Assembly (NCBI GenBank): GCA_035477015.1
Contig: DATILB010000390.1
Location: 1-24,943, forward strand
From: SSC3 sp035477015
GTDB taxonomy: Bacteria > Actinomycetota > Actinomycetes > Propionibacteriales > Nocardioidaceae
Direction: 5' to 3'
DNA: 24,943 nt
The notes under the pieces are model-generated. The model was not told where the DNA came from and searched no databases. It was given only the letters and a program-made list of their open reading frames with translations. Made by a program: the position numbers and the translations under genes. Shown in pieces: positions 1-8,517 of this stretch (positions are counted from its first letter, which is position 1; each line of letters begins with the position of its first letter).

Positions 1-554
1 GTTGGCGAGAGATCAACAAGGACACAGTCGCGTTCGGCCAGGGGCTGGCGGTGAACGTCCTCCAGATGGCAGCCGCAGTGAACGTCATCGCGAACGACGG
101 TGTATACGTGCAGCCCAGCCTGCTCAAGGGCCGCGCGGCCATGAACGACGGCACGGTCGTCGGCTCGGATGTCGCAGAGTCGCACCGCGTGATCAGCTCG
201 GCAGCCGCCCGTCAGACTGCACTGATGATGGAGATGGTCACTGACCTCGAGGAGGGCACGGCACCCTCCGCGGCGATCGAGGGCTACCGCGTGGCCGGCA
301 AGACCGGCACGGCCCAGCAGCCGGGCGGCGCGTGCCGCTGCTACTCACAGGGCACCTTCACGGTCTCCTTCGCCGGCTTCGCCCCCGCCGACGACCCGCG
401 CTTCCTCGTGTACGTGGTGGTGCACGATCCCTACAGCGGGGGTGGTGGATCCGTGGGCGGTCCCGCCTTCCACAAGATCATGAGCTTCTTGCTCAGCAAG
501 TACGCCGTACCGCCGACCGGGGTGCCGACTCGACGCCTCCCCGTCGCGTGGTGA
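1..554 (+). CDS. ftsI: FtsI / PBP3 septal peptidoglycan transpeptidase, 3' end only
   Basis: C-terminal part (about 183 residues) of the division-specific class B penicillin-binding protein, which crosslinks septal peptidoglycan outside the membrane. The reading frame is open from base 3 and enters from outside the window. FGQGLAVNVLQMA near the start is typical of the FtsI transpeptidase domain. The KTGT box at 300-311 (within VAGKTGTAQ) is the third conserved active-site motif of penicillin-binding proteins. The catalytic SxxK and the SxN motif must lie upstream of the window. It ends with TGA at 552-554, and murE follows 42 bases later, the usual dcw order. The family is certain; the exact paralogue is inferred from its place next to murE. 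Confidence 0.93.
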   Translation, partial: WREINKDTVAFGQGLAVNVLQMAAAVNVIANDGVYVQPSLLKGRAAMNDGTVVGSDVAESHRVISSAAARQTALMMEMVTDLEEGTAPSAAIEGYRVAGKTGTAQQPGGACRCYSQGTFTVSFAGFAPADDPRFLVYVVVHDPYSGGGGSVGGPAFHKIMSFLLSKYAVPPTGVPTRRLPVAW

Positions 555-583
555 CTCCTGCGTCGACCTACTGGGCCAACCAC

Positions 584-597
584 TAGATTGACCCGCA
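584..597 (+). promoter_or_regulatory. Candidate leaderless -10 element for murE
   Basis: TAGATT (584-589) fits the actinobacterial -10 pattern TAnnnT and lies exactly 7 bases before the ATG at 597. That spacing would put the transcription start on or next to the start codon. No Shine-Dalgarno sequence precedes the ATG, which agrees with a leaderless mRNA. No convincing -35 box is visible, which is common in this phylum. This is inference from spacing alone. Confidence 0.4.
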
Positions 598-2096
598 TGA
601 GGACCCGTCCGGACGACCCGCTTCGGACGCCCCTTCCCACCCTCGAGGCCTTTCTCGGCGACCAGCTCGTCGATGTCCGAGGAACGGCTGAGGGGGTCGA
701 TGTCACCGGCATCACCCTCAACAGCACGGCAGCGAGACCTGGCGACCTCTTTGCAGCGCCGCCGGGGTCACGGGCCCACGGAGCGTCGTACGCCGAGAGC
801 GCCGTCGGCGCGGGTGCCGTCGCGGTGCTGACCGATGCCGAGGGCGCGGATCTCGCGCGAGACGCGGGTGCGCCGGTCCTCGTCGTCCACTCTCCCCGCA
901 CAGTCATCGGGTCGCTCGCGGCCGCCATCTACGGAGAGCCTGCCCTCGACCTCCGGCTCGTTGCCGTGACCGGGACCCAGGGCAAGACCACGACCACCCG
1001 CCTCGCCGAGAGCGCGTTGCAGGCGGCCGGACAGAAGGCGGCGGTGATCGGCACGGTCGGCACCCGCATCGCCGGCGAGGACGTGAAGACCGAGCTGACC
1101 ACTCCCGAGGCGCCTGAGCTGCACGCGCTCTTCGCGGTCATGCGCGAGGAGGGCGTGCACGGCTGCGCCATGGAGGTGTCCAGCCACGCGCTCGTGATGG
1201 GCCGCGTGGACGGCGTCGTCTTCGACGTCGCTGCCTTCACCAACCTGGGTCGTGACCACCTCGACTTCCATGCCGATGAGGAGGAGTACTTCCGAGCGAA
1301 GGCCGAGCTCTTCACGCCCGCACGAGCCCGGCTCGGCCTGGTGAACGTCGACGACGACTACGGGCGTCGTCTGCTGAAGGAGGCGTCGATCCCGATGCGC
1401 ACCTTCTCGACGGCCGGTTCGGCGGACTGGCAGGTTGTGGACATAGAGCCCGCTCCGGCATCGTCCTCCTTCACGGTTGTCCGGGACGGCAGTGAGGTCG
1501 GTCGCGGCACCGTGGCACTGGCAGGGGACTTCAACGTGGCCAACGCCCTCTGCGCGATCGCCTCCTTGGGGGAGGCAGGTTTCGACGCCGCGGCTGTCGC
1601 AGAGGCGATGGGGCGCGGCGGTGGCGTCCCGGGGCGGCTCGAGCGTGTCGATGCCGGACAGCCGTTCCTCGCGGTCGTCGACTACGCGCACAAGCCCGAT
1701 GCTGTGAGCGCCATCCTCAGCGCGCTCCGGCCCAGGACCACGGGCCGGCTGATCATCGTCCTGGGCGCCGGCGGTGACCGGGACCAGGGCAAGCGACCGA
1801 TCATGGGTGAGATCGCCTCCCGCCTGGCTGATGTGCTCGTGGTGACCGACGACAACCCCCGCACGGAGGACCCGGCGACGATCCGTGCGGCGATGCTGGC
1901 GGGCGCGACGGGGGGTGCCGAGGTGCACGAGATCGGAGACCGACGTGAGGCGATCCGCTTCGCGGTCTCGCACGCGAGCGACGGCGATGTCGTCGTCATC
2001 GCGGGCAAGGGTCACGAGTCCGGCCAGGAGACACAGGGCGTGGTGACCCTGTTCGATGACCGCGTGGTCCTGCGCGAGGAGCTGAACCGACTGTGA
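597..2096 (+). CDS. murE: UDP-MurNAc-L-Ala-D-Glu:diaminopimelate ligase MurE
   Basis: Cytoplasmic ATP-dependent ligase that adds the third amino acid to the peptidoglycan stem peptide. The 499-residue length is normal for MurE. The order is an N-terminal UDP-binding domain, a central ATPase with the P-loop TGTQGKTTTT (G129, K130, T131), and a C-terminal domain with DNPR (residues 419-422). DNPR is the signature of diaminopimelate-adding enzymes, whereas lysine-adding enzymes differ there. Sequence alone does not settle LL- versus meso-DAP; Nocardioides relatives use LL-DAP. I chose ATG 597; a TTG at 588 in the same frame would add three residues (MTR). The stop overlaps the murF GTG start by 4 bases, suggesting translational coupling. 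Confidence 0.96.
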   Translation: MRTRPDDPLRTPLPTLEAFLGDQLVDVRGTAEGVDVTGITLNSTAARPGDLFAAPPGSRAHGASYAESAVGAGAVAVLTDAEGADLARDAGAPVLVVHSPRTVIGSLAAAIYGEPALDLRLVAVTGTQGKTTTTRLAESALQAAGQKAAVIGTVGTRIAGEDVKTELTTPEAPELHALFAVMREEGVHGCAMEVSSHALVMGRVDGVVFDVAAFTNLGRDHLDFHADEEEYFRAKAELFTPARARLGLVNVDDDYGRRLLKEASIPMRTFSTAGSADWQVVDIEPAPASSSFTVVRDGSEVGRGTVALAGDFNVANALCAIASLGEAGFDAAAVAEAMGRGGGVPGRLERVDAGQPFLAVVDYAHKPDAVSAILSALRPRTTGRLIIVLGAGGDRDQGKRPIMGEIASRLADVLVVTDDNPRTEDPATIRAAMLAGATGGAEVHEIGDRREAIRFAVSHASDGDVVVIAGKGHESGQETQGVVTLFDDRVVLREELNRL

Positions 2097-3490
2097 TCCC
2101 CATGAAGCTGAGCGAGATCGCGGCGGTCGTCGGGGGGACGCTCCACGGAGAGGACGTGACCGTCACCGGTCCGGCGGTAGTGGACAGTCGACTCGCCGAA
2201 CCGGGTGGGCTCTTCACCGCGTTCGTGGGCGAGCAGGTCGACGGGCACGAGTACGCCGCGCAGGCCGTCGAGCGGGGCGCCGTGGCTGTGCTCGGCACTC
2301 GTGCCACCGAATACCCGACCGTCGTGGTGAGTGATCCTCAGCTGGCGCTGCAGCAGCTTGCCTCCGAGGTGCTGGGGCGCCTGCAGGAGGCGGGCGGGAT
2401 CACCGTCATCGCGCTCACCGGATCGCAGGGCAAGACCAGCACGAAGGACCTGCTCGGTGCTGTGCTGGCCGACGCGGGGCCGACGATCGCGACGTACGGC
2501 TCCTTCAACAACGAGCTCGGACTTCCGCTGACCGTGCTCCGCGCCACCGCAGACACGTCGTACCTCGTCCTGGAGATGGGCGCCCGTGGTCAGGGACACC
2601 TGGCTGAGCTCTGCACGATCGCGCGCCCGGACGTCTCCGTCGTGCTCAACGTGGGCAAGGCCCACCTGGGCGAGTTCGGCACCCAGCAGGACATCGCGCG
2701 AGCGAAGGGCGAGCTCGTCGAGGCGCTCGCGGCGAGCGGCGTCGCCGTGCTCAACGCTGACGACCCTCTTGTCGCGGCGATGGCTGAGCGGACCCGCGCG
2801 ACCGTCGTGACCTTCGGTGAGCAGTCGGCTGACGTACTCATCCAGGACATCACCCTTGACGACTTCGGCCGACCAAGCTTCTCGCTGGTCAGCCACGACG
2901 CGAAGGCCGAGGTCGAGCTGAAGGTCGTCGGCGAGCACCAAGCGCTGAACGCAGCGGCCGCTGCGGCAGCGGCTGTTGCCGTCGGGGTGCCCCTGGCGGA
3001 CGTCGCGACCAGCCTCGGGCGGGTCACGAGCCTGTCCAAGTGGCGCATGGAGGTGCACGAGCTGCCGACGGGCGTCACCGTCATCAACGACGCCTACAAC
3101 GCCAACCCCGACTCGATGCGGGCTGCGCTCAAGGCGCTGGCAGCCATCGGACGAGCCCGCGGACCTGCGGCCAGGACCGTTGCCGTTCTTGGTGAGATGC
3201 GCGAGCTGGGCGAGTCGAGCCTTGAGGAGCACGACGCCCTTGGCAGACTTGCGGTGCGTCTCGACATCCACCAGCTGGTGGTGGTCGGAGAGGCGGCTCG
3301 GCCCATGCACCTGGGCGCATATCTCGAAGGGTCCTGGGGAGAGGAGTCGGTCTTCGTGCGCGATAACGACGAGGCGCTGGCATGGTTGCGGGAGCATCTC
3401 GCGCCTGGCGACGTCGTACTCGTGAAGGCTTCGCGCGGAGCCCGCCTCGAGCAGGTCGCCGACGGGATCCTGGCAGGTGGTGTCGGATGA
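2093..3490 (+). CDS. murF: UDP-MurNAc-tripeptide:D-Ala-D-Ala ligase MurF
   Basis: Adds the D-Ala-D-Ala dipeptide to complete UDP-MurNAc-pentapeptide in the cytoplasm. The 465-residue length is normal. The Mur ligase P-loop is TGSQGKTST (residues 109-117), and the central domain has the expected EMGARGQGHL and LNVGKAHLGEFG segments. NDAYNANPDSMRAAL is the MurF signature that separates it from the other Mur ligases. The GTG at 2093 overlaps the murE TGA and has GAGGA at 2076-2080 upstream. An ATG at 2102 is a possible later start. The stop overlaps the mraY ATG by 4 bases. Confidence 0.96.
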   Translation: MIPMKLSEIAAVVGGTLHGEDVTVTGPAVVDSRLAEPGGLFTAFVGEQVDGHEYAAQAVERGAVAVLGTRATEYPTVVVSDPQLALQQLASEVLGRLQEAGGITVIALTGSQGKTSTKDLLGAVLADAGPTIATYGSFNNELGLPLTVLRATADTSYLVLEMGARGQGHLAELCTIARPDVSVVLNVGKAHLGEFGTQQDIARAKGELVEALAASGVAVLNADDPLVAAMAERTRATVVTFGEQSADVLIQDITLDDFGRPSFSLVSHDAKAEVELKVVGEHQALNAAAAAAAAVAVGVPLADVATSLGRVTSLSKWRMEVHELPTGVTVINDAYNANPDSMRAALKALAAIGRARGPAARTVAVLGEMRELGESSLEEHDALGRLAVRLDIHQLVVVGEAARPMHLGAYLEGSWGEESVFVRDNDEALAWLREHLAPGDVVLVKASRGARLEQVADGILAGGVG

Positions 3491-4557
3491 GAGCGATCCT
3501 GCTGGCCGGTGGCCTGTCGCTGGTCTTCACGCTGCTCGGCACGCGCGTGGCCATCCGCATCCTGGTGGCCAAGGGCTACGGGCAGCTGATCCGCGACGAC
3601 GGCCCGACCACGCACCACACGAAGCGCGGGACGCCCACGATGGGCGGCAGCGTGATCATCGTGTCGGTGGTGGCTGCGTACTTCCTGGCGAAGCTGGTCA
3701 CCTGGCGCGAGCCCACCGCTTCCGCGCTCCTGCTGCTGTTCCTGTTCTGCGGGCTCGGCCTGGTCGGCTTCGTCGACGACTACATCAAGATCGCCAAGCA
3801 GCGCAGCCTCGGCCTGCGGAGCAGGGCGAAGATGATCGGCCAGACCCTCATCGCGGTCGCGTTCGCCATCCTGGCGCTGAACTTCCCCGACGACAGGGGC
3901 GAGACGCCGGCCTCGAAGTCGCTCTCGTTCATCCGAGACCTGCCGGGCTGGGAGCTCCCGGCCGTCCTGGTCGTCCTGTTGATCATCCTGATCATCTCGG
4001 GCACCTCGAACGCCGTGAACCTCACCGACGGCCTGGACGGGCTCGCGACCGGAGCGTCCGTGATGGTGTTCGGCGCGTACACCCTGGTGAACATCTGGCA
4101 GAACAACCAGTGGTGTGGACAGCAGAACATCGAGCTCGGCCAGTGCTACGAGGTCCGTGACCCGCTCGACCTTGCCATCGTCTCCGCGGCGATCACCGGC
4201 GCCTGCTTCGGCTTCCTCTGGTGGAACGCCTCGCCCGCCAAGATCTTCATGGGCGACACGGGCTCGCTCTCCCTCGGTGGCGCACTCGCCGGCCTGGCGA
4301 TCTTCACCCGCACGGAGTTCCTGCTGGTGATCCTGGGCGGGCTGTTCGTGACCCAGACCCTCTCGGTGATCCTGCAGGTCGGCTACTTCAAGGCGACCAA
4401 GGGCAAGCGGCTGTTCCGGATGGCTCCCTTGCACCACCACTTCGAGCTGAAGGGCTGGGACGAGATCACCGTGGTGATCCGCTTCTGGATCATCACCGGC
4501 CTCTGCGTCGCCACCGGCCTTGGTGTGTTCTACGCGGAGTGGGTGGCCGGAACGTGA
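3487..4557 (+). CDS. mraY: Phospho-MurNAc-pentapeptide transferase MraY
   Basis: Integral membrane enzyme that transfers phospho-MurNAc-pentapeptide to undecaprenyl phosphate, forming lipid I. The 356-residue protein has about ten hydrophobic segments. Conserved family motifs are present: VDDYIK (catalytic D97, D98), NLTDGLDG (178-185), MGDTGSL (255 on) and HHHFELKGWDE near residues 316-326. The ATG at 3487 overlaps the murF stop (ATGA); the frame stays open upstream, but the residues there lie inside murF and do not look like MraY. A basic cytoplasmic loop with THHTKRGTPTMGG matches the family. The 3' end overlaps a small reading frame leading to murD. Confidence 0.96.
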   Translation: MRAILLAGGLSLVFTLLGTRVAIRILVAKGYGQLIRDDGPTTHHTKRGTPTMGGSVIIVSVVAAYFLAKLVTWREPTASALLLLFLFCGLGLVGFVDDYIKIAKQRSLGLRSRAKMIGQTLIAVAFAILALNFPDDRGETPASKSLSFIRDLPGWELPAVLVVLLIILIISGTSNAVNLTDGLDGLATGASVMVFGAYTLVNIWQNNQWCGQQNIELGQCYEVRDPLDLAIVSAAITGACFGFLWWNASPAKIFMGDTGSLSLGGALAGLAIFTRTEFLLVILGGLFVTQTLSVILQVGYFKATKGKRLFRMAPLHHHFELKGWDEITVVIRFWIITGLCVATGLGVFYAEWVAGT

Positions 4558-4643
4558 GCGCAGCGAACGGCCCGGCCACGTGGTGGTCGAGCATGCGCAC
4601 CGACGGAGTCGGGACGCCTTTTGTCGAGACCAGCTCGCCATGA
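4554..4643 (+). CDS. Possible 29-residue coupling ORF between mraY and murD
   Basis: GTG at 4554 overlaps the mraY stop (GTGA, 4554-4557). The frame runs 29 codons and ends in TGA at 4641-4643, which overlaps the murD ATG (ATGA, 4640-4643). The predicted peptide begins MSAANGPATWWSSMRTDG and ends VETSSP; I recognise no domain. It could be a leader whose translation delivers ribosomes to murD, whose own Shine-Dalgarno signal is weak. It may also be chance: short open frames are common in GC-rich DNA. No composition argument is possible at this length. Confidence 0.35.
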   Translation: MSAANGPATWWSSMRTDGVGTPFVETSSP

Positions 4644-6109
4644 GTCCTGATGTCCACGCCCTGGGTCGTCACGACTCCTGGGACGGCGTCCGGGCGGTCG
4701 TCGCGGGGATGGGCGTGTCGGGGTTCGCCGCGGCGGACAACCTCACCCACGTCGGAGCGCAGGTGCTCGCACTCGACGAGTCCGAGGCCGGCGACAGGGG
4801 CGAGAAGGCCACCATCCTCGAGATCCTGGGCGCCGATGTCCGACTTGGCCCTGGGTCCAGCGCGGGGCTGCCCGCGGAGTTCTCCTGGGACGACATCGAC
4901 GTCCTCGTGACGAGCCCGGGCTGGAAGCCGACATCGCCGCTGTTGCAGCAGGCCACGGCAGCCGGCGTACCCATCTGGGGAGAGGTCGAGCTCGCCTGGC
5001 GGCTGCGCGACCCCCACCACCCGGCTCCGTGGCTCGCCGTCACGGGCACGAACGGCAAGACGACCACCGTGCAGATGCTCGACACGATCCTGCGGGCTGC
5101 CGGGCTGCGCAGCGTCGCATGCGGCAACGTCGGGCTGCCGATCATCGAGGCCGTCATGGACCCGGAGCCGTACGACGTGTACGCCGTCGAGCTCTCCAGC
5201 TACCAGCTGCACTACACGTCGTCCATGTCCTGCGAGTCGGCGGCCGTGCTCAACGTGGCCGAGGACCACCTCGACTGGTACCCCGGCATGCAGGAGTACG
5301 CCGCGGACAAGGGCCGGATCTTCGAGGGCGTGCACAACGCGTGCGTGTACAACGTGCAGGACGAGATGACCGAGTACCTCGTCCGCGAAGCCGACGTCAT
5401 GGAGGGCGCCCGCGCGATCGGCTTCACTCTCGGCATGCCGGGAGTCGGCATGGTCGGACTCGTCGACGACATCCTTGCCGACCGGGCGTTCGTCGAGCAG
5501 CGTCAGCACAACGCAGCCGAGCTGTGCAATGTGGCCGACCTGGCGTCGCCGGCCCCGCACTTCATCGCCAACGCACTGGCCGCTGCTGCGCTGGCGAGGT
5601 CCCACGGGGTCAAGACCTCGGCCGTTCGCGACGGCCTGCGGGCCTTCGCGCCAGACGGCCATCGGATCGCCGAGGTCGCGGTCGTCGACGACGTGCGCTA
5701 CGTGGACGACAGCAAGGCCACGAACCCGCACGCCGCCCAGTCGTCGCTGTCGGCGTACGAGCCGGTCGTGTGGATCGCCGGGGGTCTCGCCAAGGGCGCG
5801 AGCTTCGACGCTCTGGTGAAGGCCGCGAAGGAGCGACTCCGCGGGGTCGTCCTGCTCGGCCAGGACCGTGCGGTGATCGCGGACGCGTTGACGCGACACG
5901 CGCCTGATGTCCCGGTGATCGTGATCGAGGGCAGCGAGACTTCTGTCATGGACCGTGTGGTCCGGGCCGCAGCCGATCTCGCCCAGCCTGGCGACACGGT
6001 GCTGCTGGCTCCGGGCTGCGCCTCCATGGACATGTTCGCGAACTACGGCGCCCGCGGTGACGCCTTCGCCGAGTCGGTGCGCCGGCTGGGGGAGACGCCC
6101 ACCTCGTAG
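4640..6109 (+). CDS. murD: UDP-MurNAc-L-Ala:D-Glu ligase MurD
   Basis: Cytoplasmic ligase that adds D-glutamate as the second residue of the stem peptide. The 489-residue length is slightly long for the family. The N-terminal Rossmann-like domain has VAGMGVSGFAAADNL. The P-loop is TGTNGKTTT (residues 135-143), followed by the ELSSYQL and LNVAEDHLDWY segments typical of MurD. The C-terminal domain contains DDSKATNPHAA, the MurD glutamate-binding signature. I chose ATG 4640 because the residues upstream (rich in R, E and H) do not resemble MurD; GTG starts at 4520 and further on are in frame. It lies 28 bases before ftsW. Confidence 0.95.
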   Translation: MSPDVHALGRHDSWDGVRAVVAGMGVSGFAAADNLTHVGAQVLALDESEAGDRGEKATILEILGADVRLGPGSSAGLPAEFSWDDIDVLVTSPGWKPTSPLLQQATAAGVPIWGEVELAWRLRDPHHPAPWLAVTGTNGKTTTVQMLDTILRAAGLRSVACGNVGLPIIEAVMDPEPYDVYAVELSSYQLHYTSSMSCESAAVLNVAEDHLDWYPGMQEYAADKGRIFEGVHNACVYNVQDEMTEYLVREADVMEGARAIGFTLGMPGVGMVGLVDDILADRAFVEQRQHNAAELCNVADLASPAPHFIANALAAAALARSHGVKTSAVRDGLRAFAPDGHRIAEVAVVDDVRYVDDSKATNPHAAQSSLSAYEPVVWIAGGLAKGASFDALVKAAKERLRGVVLLGQDRAVIADALTRHAPDVPVIVIEGSETSVMDRVVRAAADLAQPGDTVLLAPGCASMDMFANYGARGDAFAESVRRLGETPTS

Positions 6110-6137
6110 CCCGTCGAGGAGTCGAGGAAGGGTCGAT

Positions 6138-7415
6138 GTGACTGCCACCGCAACGGACCAGCGCCAAGGCGCGGGTCAGGGGGCAGGTCGCGGGGCCCGG
6201 AATGGTGCGCTGGCCGGCTGGCTCGCTTCGCTCAAGGCCACACTCGACAAGCCCCTCGTGTCGTACTACCTGCTGGTCGGCGCCGCGGGGCTGCTGCTGA
6301 CCATCGGCATGATGATGGTGCTGAGCTCGTCCAGCGTTTACAGCTTCCGCGAGTACGACAACAGCTACGCAGTCTTCCTCAAGCAGCTGACCTGGGTGAT
6401 GATCGCAATCCCGTGTGCCTGGATCGCGTCCCGCCTGCCCCACAAAGCGATCCGGGCCTTGGCGTGGCCGGCGCTGATCGGGTCGATGATCCTCCTCGGG
6501 CTCACCCAGACCAGCCTCGGCGTCGAGGTGAACGGCAACCAGAACTGGCTGGCCCTGGGCCCCTTCGTCGTACAGCCCGCCGAGATCGCGAAGCTCGCCG
6601 TGATCCTCTGGTGCGCCGACGTCTACGCGACCAAGGAGAAGCTGCTCGGCGACTGGAAGCACACGCTGATCCCGGTCGTCCCCGTGATGGGGGTCGTGAT
6701 CGGGCTGGTCGTGGTCGGTCACGACCTGGGCACCGCACTCGTCCTCATGGGCATCGTCCTCGGCATGTTGTGGGTGGTCGGCGCTCCGGGCAAGCTCTTC
6801 GTCGGGTCCCTGCTGACGGTTGGCAGTGCTGCCTTCTTCCTGGCCGCCACGGACCCGGAACGCCGCGAGCGGCTCACCACCTTCGCCGACCCCTTCCAGG
6901 ACTTCGGCAACTCCGGCTGGCAGGCCGCCCACGGAATCTTCGCGATGTCGCGAGGCGGCATCTTCGGGCAGGGCATCGGCGCGAGCCAGCAGAAGTGGGG
7001 CTCGCTCCCGGAGGCGCACACTGACTTCGTGTTCGCCGTCCTCGGCGAGGAGCTCGGCCTCGTCGGGACGCTGCTCGTGCTCGGTCTGTTCCTGACCATG
7101 GCGTACGCCGGCATCCGCACCGCGATGCGCGCGCAGGACGCGTTCGTCCGCTTCATGGCTGCCGGCATCACGGTCTGGCTGACCGTCCAGATGATCATCA
7201 ACGTCGGGATGGTGCTCGCCCTGCTGCCGGTCATCGGCATCCCGCTTCCGATGCTGTCCTACGGTGGCTCGTCGCTGCTCCCGACGTTGGTCGCGGTGGG
7301 GCTGCTGCTGTCGTTCGCCCGCTCCGAGCCCGGCGCCCGAGCCGCCCTGCAGGCGCGGCGGCGCCGACGTCCCGCCGGCGTCACGGCGGTGGGCTGGGTC
7401 AGGCGCAACAGGTGA
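6138..7415 (+). CDS. ftsW: FtsW septal peptidoglycan polymerase (SEDS family)
   Basis: Polytopic membrane glycosyltransferase of the SEDS family that polymerises lipid II at the septum together with FtsI. The 425-residue protein has a polar N-terminus of about 45 residues and about ten membrane segments. It contains SSSSVYSFREYDNSY and NGNQNWLALGPFVVQPAEIAK, the latter matching the family NGA+RWL and QPSE region. GHDLGTA and SYGGSSLLPTLVAVGLLLSF near the end are also conserved. The GTG at 6138 has a strong GAGGAAGGG site at 6124-6132. The frame is open further upstream but overlaps murD. The C-terminal tail is very arginine-rich (ARRRRRPAG). Confidence 0.94.
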   Translation: MTATATDQRQGAGQGAGRGARNGALAGWLASLKATLDKPLVSYYLLVGAAGLLLTIGMMMVLSSSSVYSFREYDNSYAVFLKQLTWVMIAIPCAWIASRLPHKAIRALAWPALIGSMILLGLTQTSLGVEVNGNQNWLALGPFVVQPAEIAKLAVILWCADVYATKEKLLGDWKHTLIPVVPVMGVVIGLVVVGHDLGTALVLMGIVLGMLWVVGAPGKLFVGSLLTVGSAAFFLAATDPERRERLTTFADPFQDFGNSGWQAAHGIFAMSRGGIFGQGIGASQQKWGSLPEAHTDFVFAVLGEELGLVGTLLVLGLFLTMAYAGIRTAMRAQDAFVRFMAAGITVWLTVQMIINVGMVLALLPVIGIPLPMLSYGGSSLLPTLVAVGLLLSFARSEPGARAALQARRRRRPAGVTAVGWVRRNR

Positions 7416-7440
7416 CCGCGGCTTTGAGAGGCTGTCCCCT

Positions 7441-8517
7441 GTGAAGGTTCTGATGGCTGGAGGTGGGACCGCCGGTCACACCTCGCCACTGCTCGCGACC
7501 GCCGATGCTCTACGCAGGCTCGACGCCACGATCGAGGTCACCTGCCTCGGCACCCCCCGAGGTCTCGAGACCCGCGTCGTGCCGGAGGCGGGCTATCCGC
7601 TGGAGCTCATCCCGCCCGTGCCGTTGCCGCGCAAGCCGAACGCCGACCTCTTCCGCGTGCCCGCCAGGCTGCGTGGCGCAGTGAAGGCCGCCCTCGAGGT
7701 GGTCGACCGGATCGAGCCCGACGTCGTCGTCGGCTACGGCGGCTACGTCTCCGTTCCTGCCTACCTCGCCGCCCGCCGTCGCAAGCTGCCGCTCGTCGTG
7801 CACGAGCAGAACGCCTTGCCCGGCATCGCCAACAAGCTGGGTGCACGCTTCGCGCAGTGCGTCGCGACCAGCTTCCCCGACACACCTCTCCGGCGAGCGA
7901 CGTACGTCGGGCTCCCGATCCGTCGCATGATCTCCACGCTCGACCGTGACGCGTTGCGGGGCGAGGCACGTGCGACCTTCGGGCTCGACCCTGACCGCCC
8001 GACGCTCCTCGTCACCGGGGGATCGCAGGGGGCGCGCCGGCTCAACCAGTCCATCTCCGGGGCGCATCAGGCCTTCGCCGACGCGGGTATCCAGGTGCTC
8101 CACGTCGTCGGGCCCAACGGGGAGGCGACCGTACGCCGTACACCCGACCAGGCGCCGTACGTCGTGCTTCCCTACGTCGACCGGATGGACCTCGCCTACG
8201 CGGCGGCAGACCTGGTCCTGTGTCGCTCAGGAGCGAGCAGCGTCACCGAGGCGGCCGCCGTGGGGCTACCCGCGATCTTCGTCCCGCTGCCCATCGGCAA
8301 CGGCGAGCAGGCGCTCAACGCCCGACCTGTGGTCGACGCCGGCGGCGGCCTCCTGGTGGACGACGCGGCACTCACGCCAGAGTGGGTCGCGGCGACGGTG
8401 CCGGACCTCGCGACGGATCCCGCGCGGCTCGCCAAGATGGGAGCTGCCGCCTCTGCACTGATCCCCCGCGACGCCGACGAGAAGCTCGCGCAGCTCATCA
8501 TCGGGGCGGCCCGGTGA
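7441..8517 (+). CDS. murG: Lipid II synthase MurG (UDP-GlcNAc:lipid I transferase)
   Basis: Peripheral membrane glycosyltransferase on the cytoplasmic face that adds GlcNAc to lipid I, giving lipid II. The 358-residue length is normal. The N-terminal glycine-rich loop AGGGTAGHTSP (residues 6 on) is diagnostic, followed by VVGYGGYVSVPAYLAA and HEQNALPGIANK. The linker region has the second glycine motif TGGSQGARRLNQ. The C-terminal donor-binding half contains LVLCRSGASSVTEAAAVGLP and GEQALNA. The GTG at 7441 follows GAGAGG by about 10 bases. The stop overlaps the murC GTG by 4 bases. Confidence 0.96.
   Translation: MKVLMAGGGTAGHTSPLLATADALRRLDATIEVTCLGTPRGLETRVVPEAGYPLELIPPVPLPRKPNADLFRVPARLRGAVKAALEVVDRIEPDVVVGYGGYVSVPAYLAARRRKLPLVVHEQNALPGIANKLGARFAQCVATSFPDTPLRRATYVGLPIRRMISTLDRDALRGEARATFGLDPDRPTLLVTGGSQGARRLNQSISGAHQAFADAGIQVLHVVGPNGEATVRRTPDQAPYVVLPYVDRMDLAYAAADLVLCRSGASSVTEAAAVGLPAIFVPLPIGNGEQALNARPVVDAGGGLLVDDAALTPEWVAATVPDLATDPARLAKMGAAASALIPRDADEKLAQLIIGAAR

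Noticed and set aside
2012..4641. Long minus-strand open frames opposite murF and mraY
   Set aside because: They are typical antisense shadows of GC-rich genes; their products are low-complexity and the plus-strand genes are unambiguous.
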